DNA of 64,000 nt from positions 1-64,000 of the forward strand of contig JAHELB010000001.1 of NCBI GenBank assembly GCA_024644385.1, read 5' to 3'. The notes below the pieces were generated by a model, which saw nothing but the letters and a program-made list of their open reading frames with translations, made no database searches and was not told where the DNA came from. The translations under genes and the position numbers were made by a program. Below are positions 9,777-17,329 of the stretch, piece after piece (the stretch's first letter is position 1; each line of letters begins with the position of its first letter). This DNA is from Nitrosopumilaceae archaeon. GTDB taxonomy: Archaea > Thermoproteota > Nitrososphaeria > Nitrososphaerales > Nitrosopumilaceae.

Positions 9777-9850
9777 GGGAACGTCGTCTAGCTTGGTATG
9801 ATACTAGTCTGGGGGACTAGTGGTCGCAGGTTCAAATCCTGCCGTTCCCA
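9777..9850 (+). tRNA. tRNA-Pro (GGG)
   Basis: 74-nt cloverleaf. The acceptor stem GGGAACG (9777-9783) pairs with CGTTCCC (9843-9849), with discriminator A at 9850. The anticodon stem CTAGT/ACTAG (9804-9808/9816-9820) encloses the loop CTGGGGG, with anticodon GGG at 9811-9813. The T arm is GCAGG-TTCAAAT-CCTGC. No intron and no encoded CCA. The CCA-adding enzyme is encoded at 13616-14947. Confidence 0.95.
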
Positions 9851-10153
9851 TTTAATCACAACGAACATTCTAGTCTAGCAGGATTCGAACTTCAAATATT
9901 TTATTCCCAAAATAATGGGTGAATCCCCGTGGGCCCATTTGGACTTGAACCTTAAATGGTTTAAATCCTTTTTTTGAAATTTCATCCCCAAAAACGGTTC
10001 AAGCCTAATACAATTTGAACCTGTAACAAAAATTTGAAATTATTTTTTGGAATCAATTCTAGAACTTGACATATCGGACATTTTCATTTAATGATTACCA
10101 CTAGACAAAAGTTATAGCGAACTTAATTAGAGAAAAAAAATTAAAAAAAATAC
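9851..10153. other. Intergenic region with four tRNA T-arm (B-box)-like pieces
   Basis: 303 bp without a gene. It holds several matches to the tRNA T-arm consensus GGTTCRANTCC: minus strand 9888-9900 (GTTCGAATCCTGC, matching the tRNA-Pro T arm closely), minus strand 9941-9951 (GGTTCAAGTCC, perfect consensus), plus strand 9996-10005 and minus strand 10011-10021 (partial). None is part of a foldable tRNA. They may be tRNA-gene debris left by past integration at tRNA-Pro, or chance in a region of unusual composition. Confidence 0.45.
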
Positions 10154-10855
10154 TTGATTAGGATTCCTAGAACAAAAATTACAATTCCTGCAATAATTGC
10201 AGTCAGTATTCTTTCAATATCCCTGATTTCATACTCTCCAATGGATGTTAGTGCCGAATTGGATAAATTCATAATTCCAGAAATTTCAGGAACTATTTCT
10301 ATTTCTGACGGATCCCAAGATTTTTCGGATAAAGCTAATATTTCCCTAAGTGTCGCTATGGGAGCTGCCGAAAACTCGGTAGAAGACGGAAAAGCAATGT
10401 GGGGCAAACTTGATATCGTTCAAGGATTTCTTGTTTACAAAATAGCAGTCTTAACCTCCGATGATATTTTCAACATGGTTATAGTTGATGCAGGTAATGC
10501 GGAGGCCCTTTACGTCTCTGAAGGAGTGTCAAAGGAAAACTGGAAACACTCCAGACATTCTGATTCTGAATCCCATAAAAAATGGAAAGATCATTATGCT
10601 GATTTGACTCCAGAGGAAAGAGAATTAAAAAAACAACAATGGAGTGAAGTAAAGAATGCGTTCTTTGCGTTATCTCTAGATGAGCGAGCAAAGATGATTA
10701 TGCATTTTATGTCTATGAAAACACAATGGAATTCTTTATCTGATGCAGAAAGAGATGAGAAAAAACAAGAGATGAAATTGATGATGGAAGAATTATTACC
10801 TTTATCCCTTGAAGAAAAAACTCAGAAATTAAGAGAGTACATTAATTCTCTTTAA
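10154..10855 (+). CDS. Exported PepSY-like protein with CpxP/Spy-like helical tail
   Basis: 233 aa, TTG start. The signal peptide has a basic start (RIPRTK), a hydrophobic core to about residue 28, and probable cleavage after DVSA (34). Residues about 57-115 resemble a PepSY domain (ENSVEDGKA ... QGFLVYKIAVLTSD ... VVDAGNAEALY). The C-terminal 110 residues are helical and charged with four repeated LTPEER / LSLDER / LSDAER / LSLEEK units, like the LTxxQ repeats of CpxP/Spy periplasmic chaperones. A His/Ser-rich linker (HSRHSDSESHKKW) lies between. Function unknown; binding of metal or unfolded protein outside the membrane is a guess. Confidence 0.65.
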   Translation: MIRIPRTKITIPAIIAVSILSISLISYSPMDVSAELDKFIIPEISGTISISDGSQDFSDKANISLSVAMGAAENSVEDGKAMWGKLDIVQGFLVYKIAVLTSDDIFNMVIVDAGNAEALYVSEGVSKENWKHSRHSDSESHKKWKDHYADLTPEERELKKQQWSEVKNAFFALSLDERAKMIMHFMSMKTQWNSLSDAERDEKKQEMKLMMEELLPLSLEEKTQKLREYINSL

Positions 10856-10966
10856 TCTTATTTTCCCACCTATCTGCGTCCATTTTCATCCCAATTTGGT
10901 AGGTGAATCTCTAGGAACTCCTAACTTTTGAAATTATTTTTAGGGAAGGATGAGAATAAAATTAAA

Positions 10967-11134
10967 ATGGATTATCAAATTGGAATTTTTCTCTCAGTCT
11001 GGATAGTTTTGGGAATAGTTGTAGGAATAATGTTGCTTCGGAATTATACAAAAAAAAGAAAATCAGGCGAAAAATTAGCAATAGAGGCAATGAATTTACT
11101 TAGTAAGGAAATACAAACAACACCAAAAACCTGA
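10967..11134 (+). CDS. Small single-pass membrane protein, unknown function
   Basis: 55 aa from the ATG at 10967 (MDYQIG); an in-frame TTG at 10928 would add 13 charged residues. One membrane helix (residues 5-25, IFLSVWIVLGIVVGIMLL) is followed by a basic cytoplasmic tail. It follows the PepSY-like gene on the same strand after a 111-bp gap. Unknown function; coding status is moderate because of its size. Confidence 0.5.
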   Translation: MDYQIGIFLSVWIVLGIVVGIMLLRNYTKKRKSGEKLAIEAMNLLSKEIQTTPKT

Positions 11135-11148
11135 ACTATCTTTTGAGT

Positions 11149-11451
11149 TTATGAAATCTCTGGGATAGGTCCTAAATTATCTAAACCTACTTTGTTTTTA
11201 TCAATACGTAGGAAAAAGTCACTGTCAACATTGTGTACCCGAATGGTTTCACCCTTTTTCATATTTGAGAGACCATTATATGCGGTGACATAAGATTTTC
11301 CTTTCTTTATATTTGCAATTACTGTGGAGCGAGGAACGATTTCTCCAACTCCAATGTTTGCTCCATTATCAACATGTTGTTTCAAATTTTCAATCCTATT
11401 ATTTTTACCAAAAGTAGCCTGAGAAATTATATAATCTGCCCATTTTGTCAT
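11149..11451 (-). CDS. DUF3892-like small protein
   Basis: 100 aa. The start WADYIISQATFGKNNRIENLKQHVDNG resembles the (A)DYxIt-V-xx-x-(x)xI-x-V pattern of DUF3892, a short beta-rich family of unknown function. No signal peptide or cysteines. It precedes the convergent membrane gene and stands apart from the formate dehydrogenase gene (131-bp gap), so there is no obvious operon. The family link is by memory of the pattern and is only moderate. Confidence 0.6.
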   Translation of the reverse strand: MTKWADYIISQATFGKNNRIENLKQHVDNGANIGVGEIVPRSTVIANIKKGKSYVTAYNGLSNMKKGETIRVHNVDSDFFLRIDKNKVGLDNLGPIPEIS

Positions 11452-11581
11452 TTTACATTATAGAAAATAAATTTCCTTTACTTTAATCTTATTTTTAATG
11501 ATTAAAACAAGAAAAATTATTCATATTCGTTAAGACTACTTTCTAATTTATTGATTATAATCATGGTTGTTTCCTTTGAGT

Positions 11582-12802
11582 CTAATTTTCTTTAAATCTA
11601 GCCGCCTCATCAGAGCCACCAGTAGCATTACCTTTACTGTAAGAATGTGCACCTACACCTGCCAGGCTCCCACCTTTTACTATTAGATATTCATCCCGTA
11701 TTGGTTGTTCATCTAACCAACACTCCAAAATTTCCCTTACCCCTGATGCATATCTGGTTTGAGCTGAAAGCGAAGTTCCTGATGTGTGAGGAGTCATCCC
11801 ATGATTTGGCATTGACCTCCATGGATGGTCCCTAGGTGGAGGTTGAGGGAACCAAACATCTCCTGCATATCCAGCAAGTTGCCCCGTTTCAAGAGCTTTG
11901 GCTACAGCATTTCTGTTACAAATCTTTCCACGAGCAGTATTTACTAGATATGCTCCTCGCTTCATCTTGTTTATCATTTCTTCATCAAATAGATTTTCAG
12001 TTTCTGGATGTAGTGGTGCATTAATTGTAATTACATCACAAACCTTTACCATCTCCTCTACACTTTGGTGAAAAGTCAAACCAAGCTCTTTTTCAGTTTC
12101 TTCAGATAGTCTATGTTTATCATAATAATGGAGCTTTACATCAAATGGTTTCATTCTTTTCAGCACCGCTAATCCAATTCTTCCAGCTGCCACAGTTCCC
12201 ACATTCATTCCCTCTACATCATATGATCTTGATACACAATCTGCAATGTTCCAGCCATTTTTGATTACCCAATTGTAGGAGGGAATATAGTTTCTCACCA
12301 ATCCTAGGATCATCATTACTACGTGCTCGGATACGCTAATACTATTCGAGTAGGTTACCTCAGCTACTGTAATTTCATTTTCCATTGCTGCCTGTAAATC
12401 AACATGATCTGATCCAATGCCTGCAGTAATAGCTAACTTTAGTCTTGGTGCCTTTGCAATTCTTTCTGCAGTAAGATAAGCTGGCCAGAAAGGTTGGGAT
12501 ATCACAATATCTGCATCTGGAAGTTCTTTTTCAAATACTGAATTTGATCCATCCTTGTCTGATGTTACAACAAATGTATGTCCTCTTTCTTCGAGAAATT
12601 TTCTCAGACCCAGCCCCCCCGAGACACATCCCAAGAGTTCTCCTGGGTTAAAATCAATCTTTTCAGGCGTTGGAGTACTTTGCCCTCCTGGATAATTCTG
12701 AATTTTTGGAATGTCAACTCTAGCATAATTTGGAGGAAATCCTTTAATGGGATCATCATACAAAACGCATAAAACTTTGAGATTATCTTTGGTCATTTTC
12801 AC
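11582..12802 (-). CDS. fdh: NAD+-dependent formate dehydrogenase
   Basis: Oxidises formate to CO2 with NAD+ (metal-free D-2-hydroxyacid dehydrogenase superfamily). 406 aa, the length of the Pseudomonas-type enzyme. The N-terminal extension specific to FDH is present (LYDDPIKGFPPNYARVDIPK, YPGGQ). All known catalytic residues align with the Pseudomonas sp. 101 numbering at a constant offset of 7: Ile129, Asn153, Arg291, Gln320 and His339. The NAD-binding GTVAAGRIG is at 202-210, and the NAD-selecting aspartate follows as D228 (LHYYD). The C-terminal GAHSYSKGNATGGS is the family hallmark. It stands alone between a DUF3892-like gene and a kinase gene; the bacterial character suggests horizontal acquisition. 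Confidence 0.92.
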   Translation of the reverse strand: MKMTKDNLKVLCVLYDDPIKGFPPNYARVDIPKIQNYPGGQSTPTPEKIDFNPGELLGCVSGGLGLRKFLEERGHTFVVTSDKDGSNSVFEKELPDADIVISQPFWPAYLTAERIAKAPRLKLAITAGIGSDHVDLQAAMENEITVAEVTYSNSISVSEHVVMMILGLVRNYIPSYNWVIKNGWNIADCVSRSYDVEGMNVGTVAAGRIGLAVLKRMKPFDVKLHYYDKHRLSEETEKELGLTFHQSVEEMVKVCDVITINAPLHPETENLFDEEMINKMKRGAYLVNTARGKICNRNAVAKALETGQLAGYAGDVWFPQPPPRDHPWRSMPNHGMTPHTSGTSLSAQTRYASGVREILECWLDEQPIRDEYLIVKGGSLAGVGAHSYSKGNATGGSDEAARFKEN

Positions 12803-12879
12803 TCGGGATTTAGTTTATTTGTAAAACTTGTAATTAAGACTGTTGAATTTTATTAAAATTATGGTAATAACCCCTAGAC

Positions 12880-13641
12880 TTATAATTTTAGAATTTTTAA
12901 TAGATTTTCGAAACTTTCTCGTGATTGCTTTTGTTTGTAAATTCTTAAAACATCAATAATTCTTTGCTTGGGCGGTATTTTGTAAATTTGTTTTACTTTT
13001 TTTCCGATTCCAGACCCGATAAAAATTGCTTGAGTAATAGATGTAACGTTTGACACTCTTCTCTTTGTACTAGAGCTTTCAAAATCAATCAAGGTTGGTT
13101 TTGTTTCCCCAACTATAACATGTTTTGATATACTGCTTAGCTCGCCATGATCAAACCCAATCTGATCCAATCTAAAGCAATCCTCTAAAACTGTCCTTAT
13201 TGTTGATTTTAATTTTTTGGAACTACCAGATCCACGTAGTGAGCTTACCCATATACCAATTTTTTGACCCTTCACGTATTCCATAACGACAAAATTTTTA
13301 CTATAATCAACCAGTTTAGGTCCTACTTTTACAGAATTTACTATTTTGAGGAGTGCAGATTCACTTTTCATCTCGCTTCTCTGAGAATCCAATCGGCGAA
13401 TTTTCAATGCCACCAATTTGTTGGCCCTTTTGGCTAAAACTACAATTCCAACATACCCCTTTCCTAAAATTTCTAACTTACCTATGGTTGTAGGACCAGA
13501 AAGAGAAATTGAACTTATTTTTAATTTTTCCAACTCTAAAATTCTTGAATTCAGCTGACGTTTTGTAGCTTTTGGATATCCAAGAATATTAGAGTATGGT
13601 GCTTGAGAAAATTTTTTAATTGATATGAAAGGCTGTGTCAT
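12880..13641 (-). CDS. Predicted archaeal serine/threonine protein kinase (COG2112 type)
   Basis: 253 aa with an atypical small kinase fold: glycine loop LGKGYVGIVVLA near residue 59, VALKIRR (ATP lysine) near residue 77, MEYVKGQKIG hinge near residue 119, FDHGELSS (HGD/HGE-type catalytic loop) near residue 163 and LIDFESS (DFG equivalent DFE) near residue 187. This pattern fits the archaeal Rio/Bud32-like predicted kinases of COG2112. It overlaps cca by 26 bp and follows thpR-cca in one operon, which suggests an RNA-processing role. Substrate unknown. Confidence 0.75.
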   Translation of the reverse strand: MTQPFISIKKFSQAPYSNILGYPKATKRQLNSRILELEKLKISSISLSGPTTIGKLEILGKGYVGIVVLAKRANKLVALKIRRLDSQRSEMKSESALLKIVNSVKVGPKLVDYSKNFVVMEYVKGQKIGIWVSSLRGSGSSKKLKSTIRTVLEDCFRLDQIGFDHGELSSISKHVIVGETKPTLIDFESSSTKRRVSNVTSITQAIFIGSGIGKKVKQIYKIPPKQRIIDVLRIYKQKQSRESFENLLKILKL

Positions 13642-14947
13642 CCGTTGAGGTAAGCTCCTGTATTACCTTTTTAATGGATTTGGATAGATTTTTTGTACCT
13701 AGAAATACCTTAAATCCGCTTTTAAAATCACCTTGGAGTCCTTTGGGAATACCGGTTTGAAGATTTTTTTTCAGGAATTCCGACAGAAATTTTACAGCCT
13801 CCAAATACTTCCTTTTTTCGAGAGAAACAATTTTTCTATCTTTATTTATCCACATCAATTCTGTATTTGCAATATTTTTTGAAATAAAGCTTCGAGAATC
13901 TTTTTCTCTAAAAAATTCCGGTCCAATTTTGGGGTATTTTTCAGGAATAATTGGTGATTCTAGCAAGAAAAACAGATAAGATTCTTTTTTCTCATCCGTA
14001 AAACAAGAACTTCGATAAACCTTGAATCCACCTATCTCTAATTGGGTACTCAATGATTTAGTTGACCTTTTTATTTGACCCCAAATAATATCTGGGCTTC
14101 TTAATTTAAAACCAAAATTCACTACTAGAATATTTTCTAAGTTCCTTTTGGTATTTTTTGATTTTTTTGGCTTGAAGAATTTTTGGGATGGTTTTATTTG
14201 AAAGGCCCTACAATTCAAGATAAATTTTCCAATATTTTCCTCTGATATCGCTGCGGCAAGATTCCTATTACTATCGATTGGATCAATAATTACAATAGGA
14301 GTTTCAAATTTTTTTGTTGTTTTTCCTATTATTTGATTCTCTTTTATCTTAGAAATAGATTTTATTACATTTTCAAAAGTCCTAAAATTTAAAATCAATA
14401 CTTCAGATACATAACCACTAAATCCCTGTCTTGCCATCTCTGCTCCATAAATGCCAGTTGATTGAAGAAATGTTTTGAGCACTCTTACCTCATCTCTCAT
14501 TTTTGGAGTCAATGCTTTTTTCATCTGTATCGTATGAAATGGAGATCTGTCTGCAGAACTTTTCCAATCACCTAATTTTACATCATAGCAAGGTACAACA
14601 TTTATCTTTGTATTCTTTATTTTGGCCTCAACATATGGGTGCTCGGAATATCTAACATAGGGATTATAATTTTTCATTGAGGAAAATCCAATCCTCTGAG
14701 AAATCTCAATAAATCTTGCGTCTGAAGTTTCTTTTTTGAATTTTATGAAAATATCTACATCAGCATTTTTTGGTAACCACGTTCCTTTTGCAAAAGAACC
14801 GCCATATTCCAACCCAATTACCTCTGGAAATTCCTTTGTTTGCTCCTCAATTAGTTTAAAAGCCAATTCTGAAATCTTTTTTTTGGAAATTTCTAAAGAC
14901 TTTGTAGGAATAACTGATTTTCGAACTTTGGAAATTATTTCTTTCAT
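13616..14947 (-). CDS. cca: CCA tRNA nucleotidyltransferase (archaeal class I)
   Basis: Adds or repairs the 3' CCA of tRNAs, needed here because the tRNA genes do not encode CCA. 443 aa, normal for archaeal class I. The nucleotidyltransferase signature GGSFAKGTWLP ... ADVDIFIKF near residues 49-70 holds the catalytic DxD; the third carboxylate region is near VNVVPCYD (about 121). The central and tail domains follow (ESPIIPEKYPKIGPEFF). The start overlaps the thpR stop by 4 bp and the stop overlaps the kinase start, so the three form an operon. Confidence 0.93.
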   Translation of the reverse strand: MKEIISKVRKSVIPTKSLEISKKKISELAFKLIEEQTKEFPEVIGLEYGGSFAKGTWLPKNADVDIFIKFKKETSDARFIEISQRIGFSSMKNYNPYVRYSEHPYVEAKIKNTKINVVPCYDVKLGDWKSSADRSPFHTIQMKKALTPKMRDEVRVLKTFLQSTGIYGAEMARQGFSGYVSEVLILNFRTFENVIKSISKIKENQIIGKTTKKFETPIVIIDPIDSNRNLAAAISEENIGKFILNCRAFQIKPSQKFFKPKKSKNTKRNLENILVVNFGFKLRSPDIIWGQIKRSTKSLSTQLEIGGFKVYRSSCFTDEKKESYLFFLLESPIIPEKYPKIGPEFFREKDSRSFISKNIANTELMWINKDRKIVSLEKRKYLEAVKFLSEFLKKNLQTGIPKGLQGDFKSGFKVFLGTKNLSKSIKKVIQELTSTDDTAFHIN

Positions 14948-15489
14948 GGTTTAGATTTTATCTCCTCTATATCTGAATACACCGGACCTTGTGGAGTAAG
15001 AACACTTTGCTTAAGCTTAAAGTTTGTTATGATTTGTGATCCAAATTCATTTGTGCCAAATTTCTCCATCTCTCTACTAATGTCACTAATCTTATTTTTA
15101 ATTCTAAAGACTGTAATGTGAGATTTAAAGGGTTTATCTGGAGTAAAACCCAGGGGGGATAAGACCTGTTGAACTTTATTTGCCAAGTCTGTCAATGCGT
15201 TCGCACCAACATTATCAGTCCCTATCCAAATTACCCTAGGAAATTTCATTTTAGGGAAAACTCCAGTTCCTTTAAAATTTACTTTGAAAGATGAGAATTG
15301 GATTGTTTTGAGTGCATTTCTTATTTCTTTAGACACTTCCTCTGTAATTTCACCTAAAAACTGAAGGGTAAAATGTAAATTTTGCGGTTCAACTGGTTTG
15401 GCCTTCAGATTCAACTCTGATTGAAATTTTTTAATTAAACTAATAACCTCCTTATTTGAAATTTCAACTGCAACAAAAACTCGCATCAC
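14944..15489 (-). CDS. thpR: RNA 2',3'-cyclic phosphodiesterase (LigT/2H family)
   Basis: 181 aa, 2H phosphoesterase. The two H-x-[ST] motifs are present as HFTLQFLG near residue 43 and HITVFRIK near residue 128. FVAVEIS at the N-terminus is typical. The enzyme hydrolyses RNA 2',3'-cyclic phosphates and acts in tRNA end processing. First gene of a thpR-cca-kinase operon, overlapping cca by 4 bp. Confidence 0.9.
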   Translation of the reverse strand: MMRVFVAVEISNKEVISLIKKFQSELNLKAKPVEPQNLHFTLQFLGEITEEVSKEIRNALKTIQFSSFKVNFKGTGVFPKMKFPRVIWIGTDNVGANALTDLANKVQQVLSPLGFTPDKPFKSHITVFRIKNKISDISREMEKFGTNEFGSQIITNFKLKQSVLTPQGPVYSDIEEIKSKP

Positions 15490-15559
15490 AACTTTCTTTC
15501 AGGTATCTTTATAATAATTTCCGGTAGCTTCATAGATTACTCGTTTTCTTCTTTTAGTA

Positions 15560-16108
15560 TTGACGAAACTAATTGTTTGTCTTACTGGCATGCCTGGATC
15601 TGGAAAATCTACCATAGCTGACGGTCTAAAATTAAAAGGATTTGAAATAATCAATATGGGAAATGTTGTTAGATCTGAGGCAAAGAAAAGAAACCTTGAA
15701 CCTACAGGATCTAATCTTGGAAAATTAATGCTAGACCTTAGAGAAAAAAATGGTCCCGGTGCTGTTGCAGAGTTGATAAAACCAGATATTGAAAACTCTA
15801 AATCAAATGTAATAATTATTGATGGAATCAGATCCTCTTCTGAAATCGAGGTTCTTAGGAAATATGGTAAGGTAAAACTTCTTGCTATACATGCATCAAC
15901 TGATACAAGGTTTCAATTCTTGCGAGAGCGAGGAAGATCAGACGATCCTAAAACCAAAGAACACTTCCAAGAAAGAGATGACCGTGAACTAGGGGTAGGA
16001 ATAAGCAATCCAATTGCTTTATCTGATGATGCCATTTCAAACAATAATCTCACAAAGGAAGAACTGATAGATGCATCTGTTAAAAAAATTGAAAAATGGA
16101 AAAATTGA
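15560..16108 (+). CDS. UPF0200 P-loop kinase-like protein (dephospho-CoA/adenylate kinase fold)
   Basis: 182 aa, TTG start. Walker A is GMPGSGKST (residues 10-18), followed by a nucleoside monophosphate kinase-like body: NMGNVVRSEAKKR, IIDGIRSSSEIE, and a lid-like FLRERGRSDDP. This is the archaeal UPF0200 family, distant from CoaE and adenylate kinase. Its reaction is not firmly known. It overlaps the UPF0201 gene by 13 bp, a pairing that recurs in archaea as I recall, and is divergent from thpR. Confidence 0.82.
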   Translation: MTKLIVCLTGMPGSGKSTIADGLKLKGFEIINMGNVVRSEAKKRNLEPTGSNLGKLMLDLREKNGPGAVAELIKPDIENSKSNVIIIDGIRSSSEIEVLRKYGKVKLLAIHASTDTRFQFLRERGRSDDPKTKEHFQERDDRELGVGISNPIALSDDAISNNNLTKEELIDASVKKIEKWKN

Positions 16109-16500
16109 ATATTCCCTCAATCAAATGCAAAATTGAAATTTTTTCTCCAGTCAATCCGTCAGAGGATCCTGATAAGGTTAAAACTGCGGTTTTAAACATT
16201 TTTCCAAACTGTAAAATTAAGGTTGAGAAATTTTCTATCGAAGGATATTCAAATGAGTTACATTCCTTAGAAAGAGTTTATGAAGTAATCCATTCTATGC
16301 ATTCTCAAAGGATCTACCGGCGGATGCTGAAAAAAAATTTAGAAAATGATACCACATGGTTTTATCTAAATAAACAAGCTGCATTTGCTAAAAAAATTGC
16401 CATTTGTGAAAAATCTGATGAATCGCCACTAGGACCAATTAAGATTGTTTTAACTTCTACAAGTATTGACACAATTATTGATTGGCTAATCCTTGGCTAG
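16096..16500 (+). CDS. UPF0201 family protein (RNA-binding-like)
   Basis: 134 aa. Starts inside the end of the UPF0200 gene. Pattern: VNPSEDPDKVKTAVLNIFP near the N-terminus, HSLERVYEVIHSMHSQRIYRRM in the middle, and ESPLGPIKI near the C-terminus, as in the archaeal UPF0201/COG1325 family. Described as a predicted RNA-binding or exosome-linked fold; the role is unproven. Part of a two-gene operon with UPF0200. Confidence 0.82.
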   Translation: MEKLNIPSIKCKIEIFSPVNPSEDPDKVKTAVLNIFPNCKIKVEKFSIEGYSNELHSLERVYEVIHSMHSQRIYRRMLKKNLENDTTWFYLNKQAAFAKKIAICEKSDESPLGPIKIVLTSTSIDTIIDWLILG

Positions 16501-16555
16501 CAGAACGTTTAGCTAACTAAATTCAATCATTATTTAATATTTTTTTAATCTTGAG

Positions 16556-16563
16556 TATAAAAA
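16556..16563 (+). promoter_or_regulatory. TATA box for the 94-aa exported protein gene
   Basis: TATAAAAA centred 26 bp before the GTG at 16585, the leaderless-promoter spacing. It supports the GTG as the true start. Confidence 0.65.
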
Positions 16564-16584
16564 TAATTTTTAGATAAACTAAAC

Positions 16585-16869
16585 GTGTTACTAAAGATTG
16601 GATTAATTGCTGCAATTTTAGTAGTTGGTGGTGTTATTTTTTCATCAGAAATCCAAGCAATTTTCCCAAATACAAGCACTACAGGACTAGATTCTTTTGA
16701 AACTGATGTTAACACTCTAACTGAAAAATCTTTAGAATCAGCAGAGCAAAAAATAGGATCAGGAGTAGATAAAATAGAGACCAAATTATCTGAATTTAAA
16801 CAAAATTCTACCGAATATGTTGAAGAAAAAATTTCAGAAAAACTATCATTTTTAGAACCAAGTGAATAA
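16585..16869 (+). CDS. Small membrane-anchored protein with coiled coil, unknown function
   Basis: 94 aa, GTG start supported by the TATA box 26 bp upstream. One N-terminal hydrophobic segment (residues 3-20, signal or anchor) is followed by a charged amphipathic helical region (DVNTLTEKSLESAEQKIG, KLSEFKQNSTEY) that looks like a coiled coil. Such anchored helical small proteins are common in thaumarchaea. No domain recognised. Confidence 0.6.
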   Translation: MLLKIGLIAAILVVGGVIFSSEIQAIFPNTSTTGLDSFETDVNTLTEKSLESAEQKIGSGVDKIETKLSEFKQNSTEYVEEKISEKLSFLEPSE

Positions 16870-16933
16870 TTAAATTCTCTTTAGGCATGAAAATTCTTAA
16901 AAAACTAAATGGAACAAAAATACAAGAAGCCCT

Positions 16934-17323
16934 ATGGGTAGCCTCCAGGCAACATCAATTGATCATGTAAATATGAAAGTCAGGAACTTGGAGAAAAGTG
17001 TAAAGTTTTACAAAGATCTTTTTGGATTTGAGATTAAACAGGGAGAAAATCCCAACAAGGCAGACCTTCCTTCAAAAATCATTGGAAATGATTCTATCAA
17101 GCTTTGTTTCTACGAAGTACCTGAAATGTCTCCAGAAGGTGGAATTGCTCATTTTGGATTCAACATTGCAAATTTTGATGAGGTAATTACAAAATGCAAT
17201 GAATTACATGTTCAGATTCTTTATGGGGGGGAAATTGATTGGGAAAAATCAAAGTCAGTTTACATTGTAGACCCGAGTGGGTATGAATTAGAATTAAGCC
17301 AGGTCTCTGGTGGCGGATTGTAA
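16934..17323 (+). CDS. VOC superfamily protein (glyoxalase/extradiol dioxygenase fold)
   Basis: 129 aa. Two beta-alpha-beta-beta-beta modules: IDHVNMKVRNLEKSVKFYKD at the N-terminus (metal ligand His10), then GGIAHFGFNI (second-module His) near residue 75 and PSGYELELSQ near residue 113 (Glu ligand). The metal-binding pattern of a VOC enzyme is therefore kept. Methylmalonyl-CoA epimerase, glyoxalase I and dioxygenases share the fold; the sequence does not let me choose. The start ATG lies in a purine-rich stretch; the gene precedes an LTD membrane protein by 6 bp. Confidence 0.8.
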   Translation: MGSLQATSIDHVNMKVRNLEKSVKFYKDLFGFEIKQGENPNKADLPSKIIGNDSIKLCFYEVPEMSPEGGIAHFGFNIANFDEVITKCNELHVQILYGGEIDWEKSKSVYIVDPSGYELELSQVSGGGL

Positions 17324-17329
17324 AGAACA

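Noticed and set aside
9881..9960. Possible second tRNA gene on the minus strand behind tRNA-Pro
   Set aside because: The T-arm-like pieces have no matching acceptor, D or anticodon stems at the right distances; kept only as possible relics.
12880..13641. RIO1/RIO2 or Bud32 kinase proper
   Set aside because: The catalytic loop (HGE) and small size match the distinct archaeal predicted-kinase group, and the RIO signature and Bud32 length are not met.
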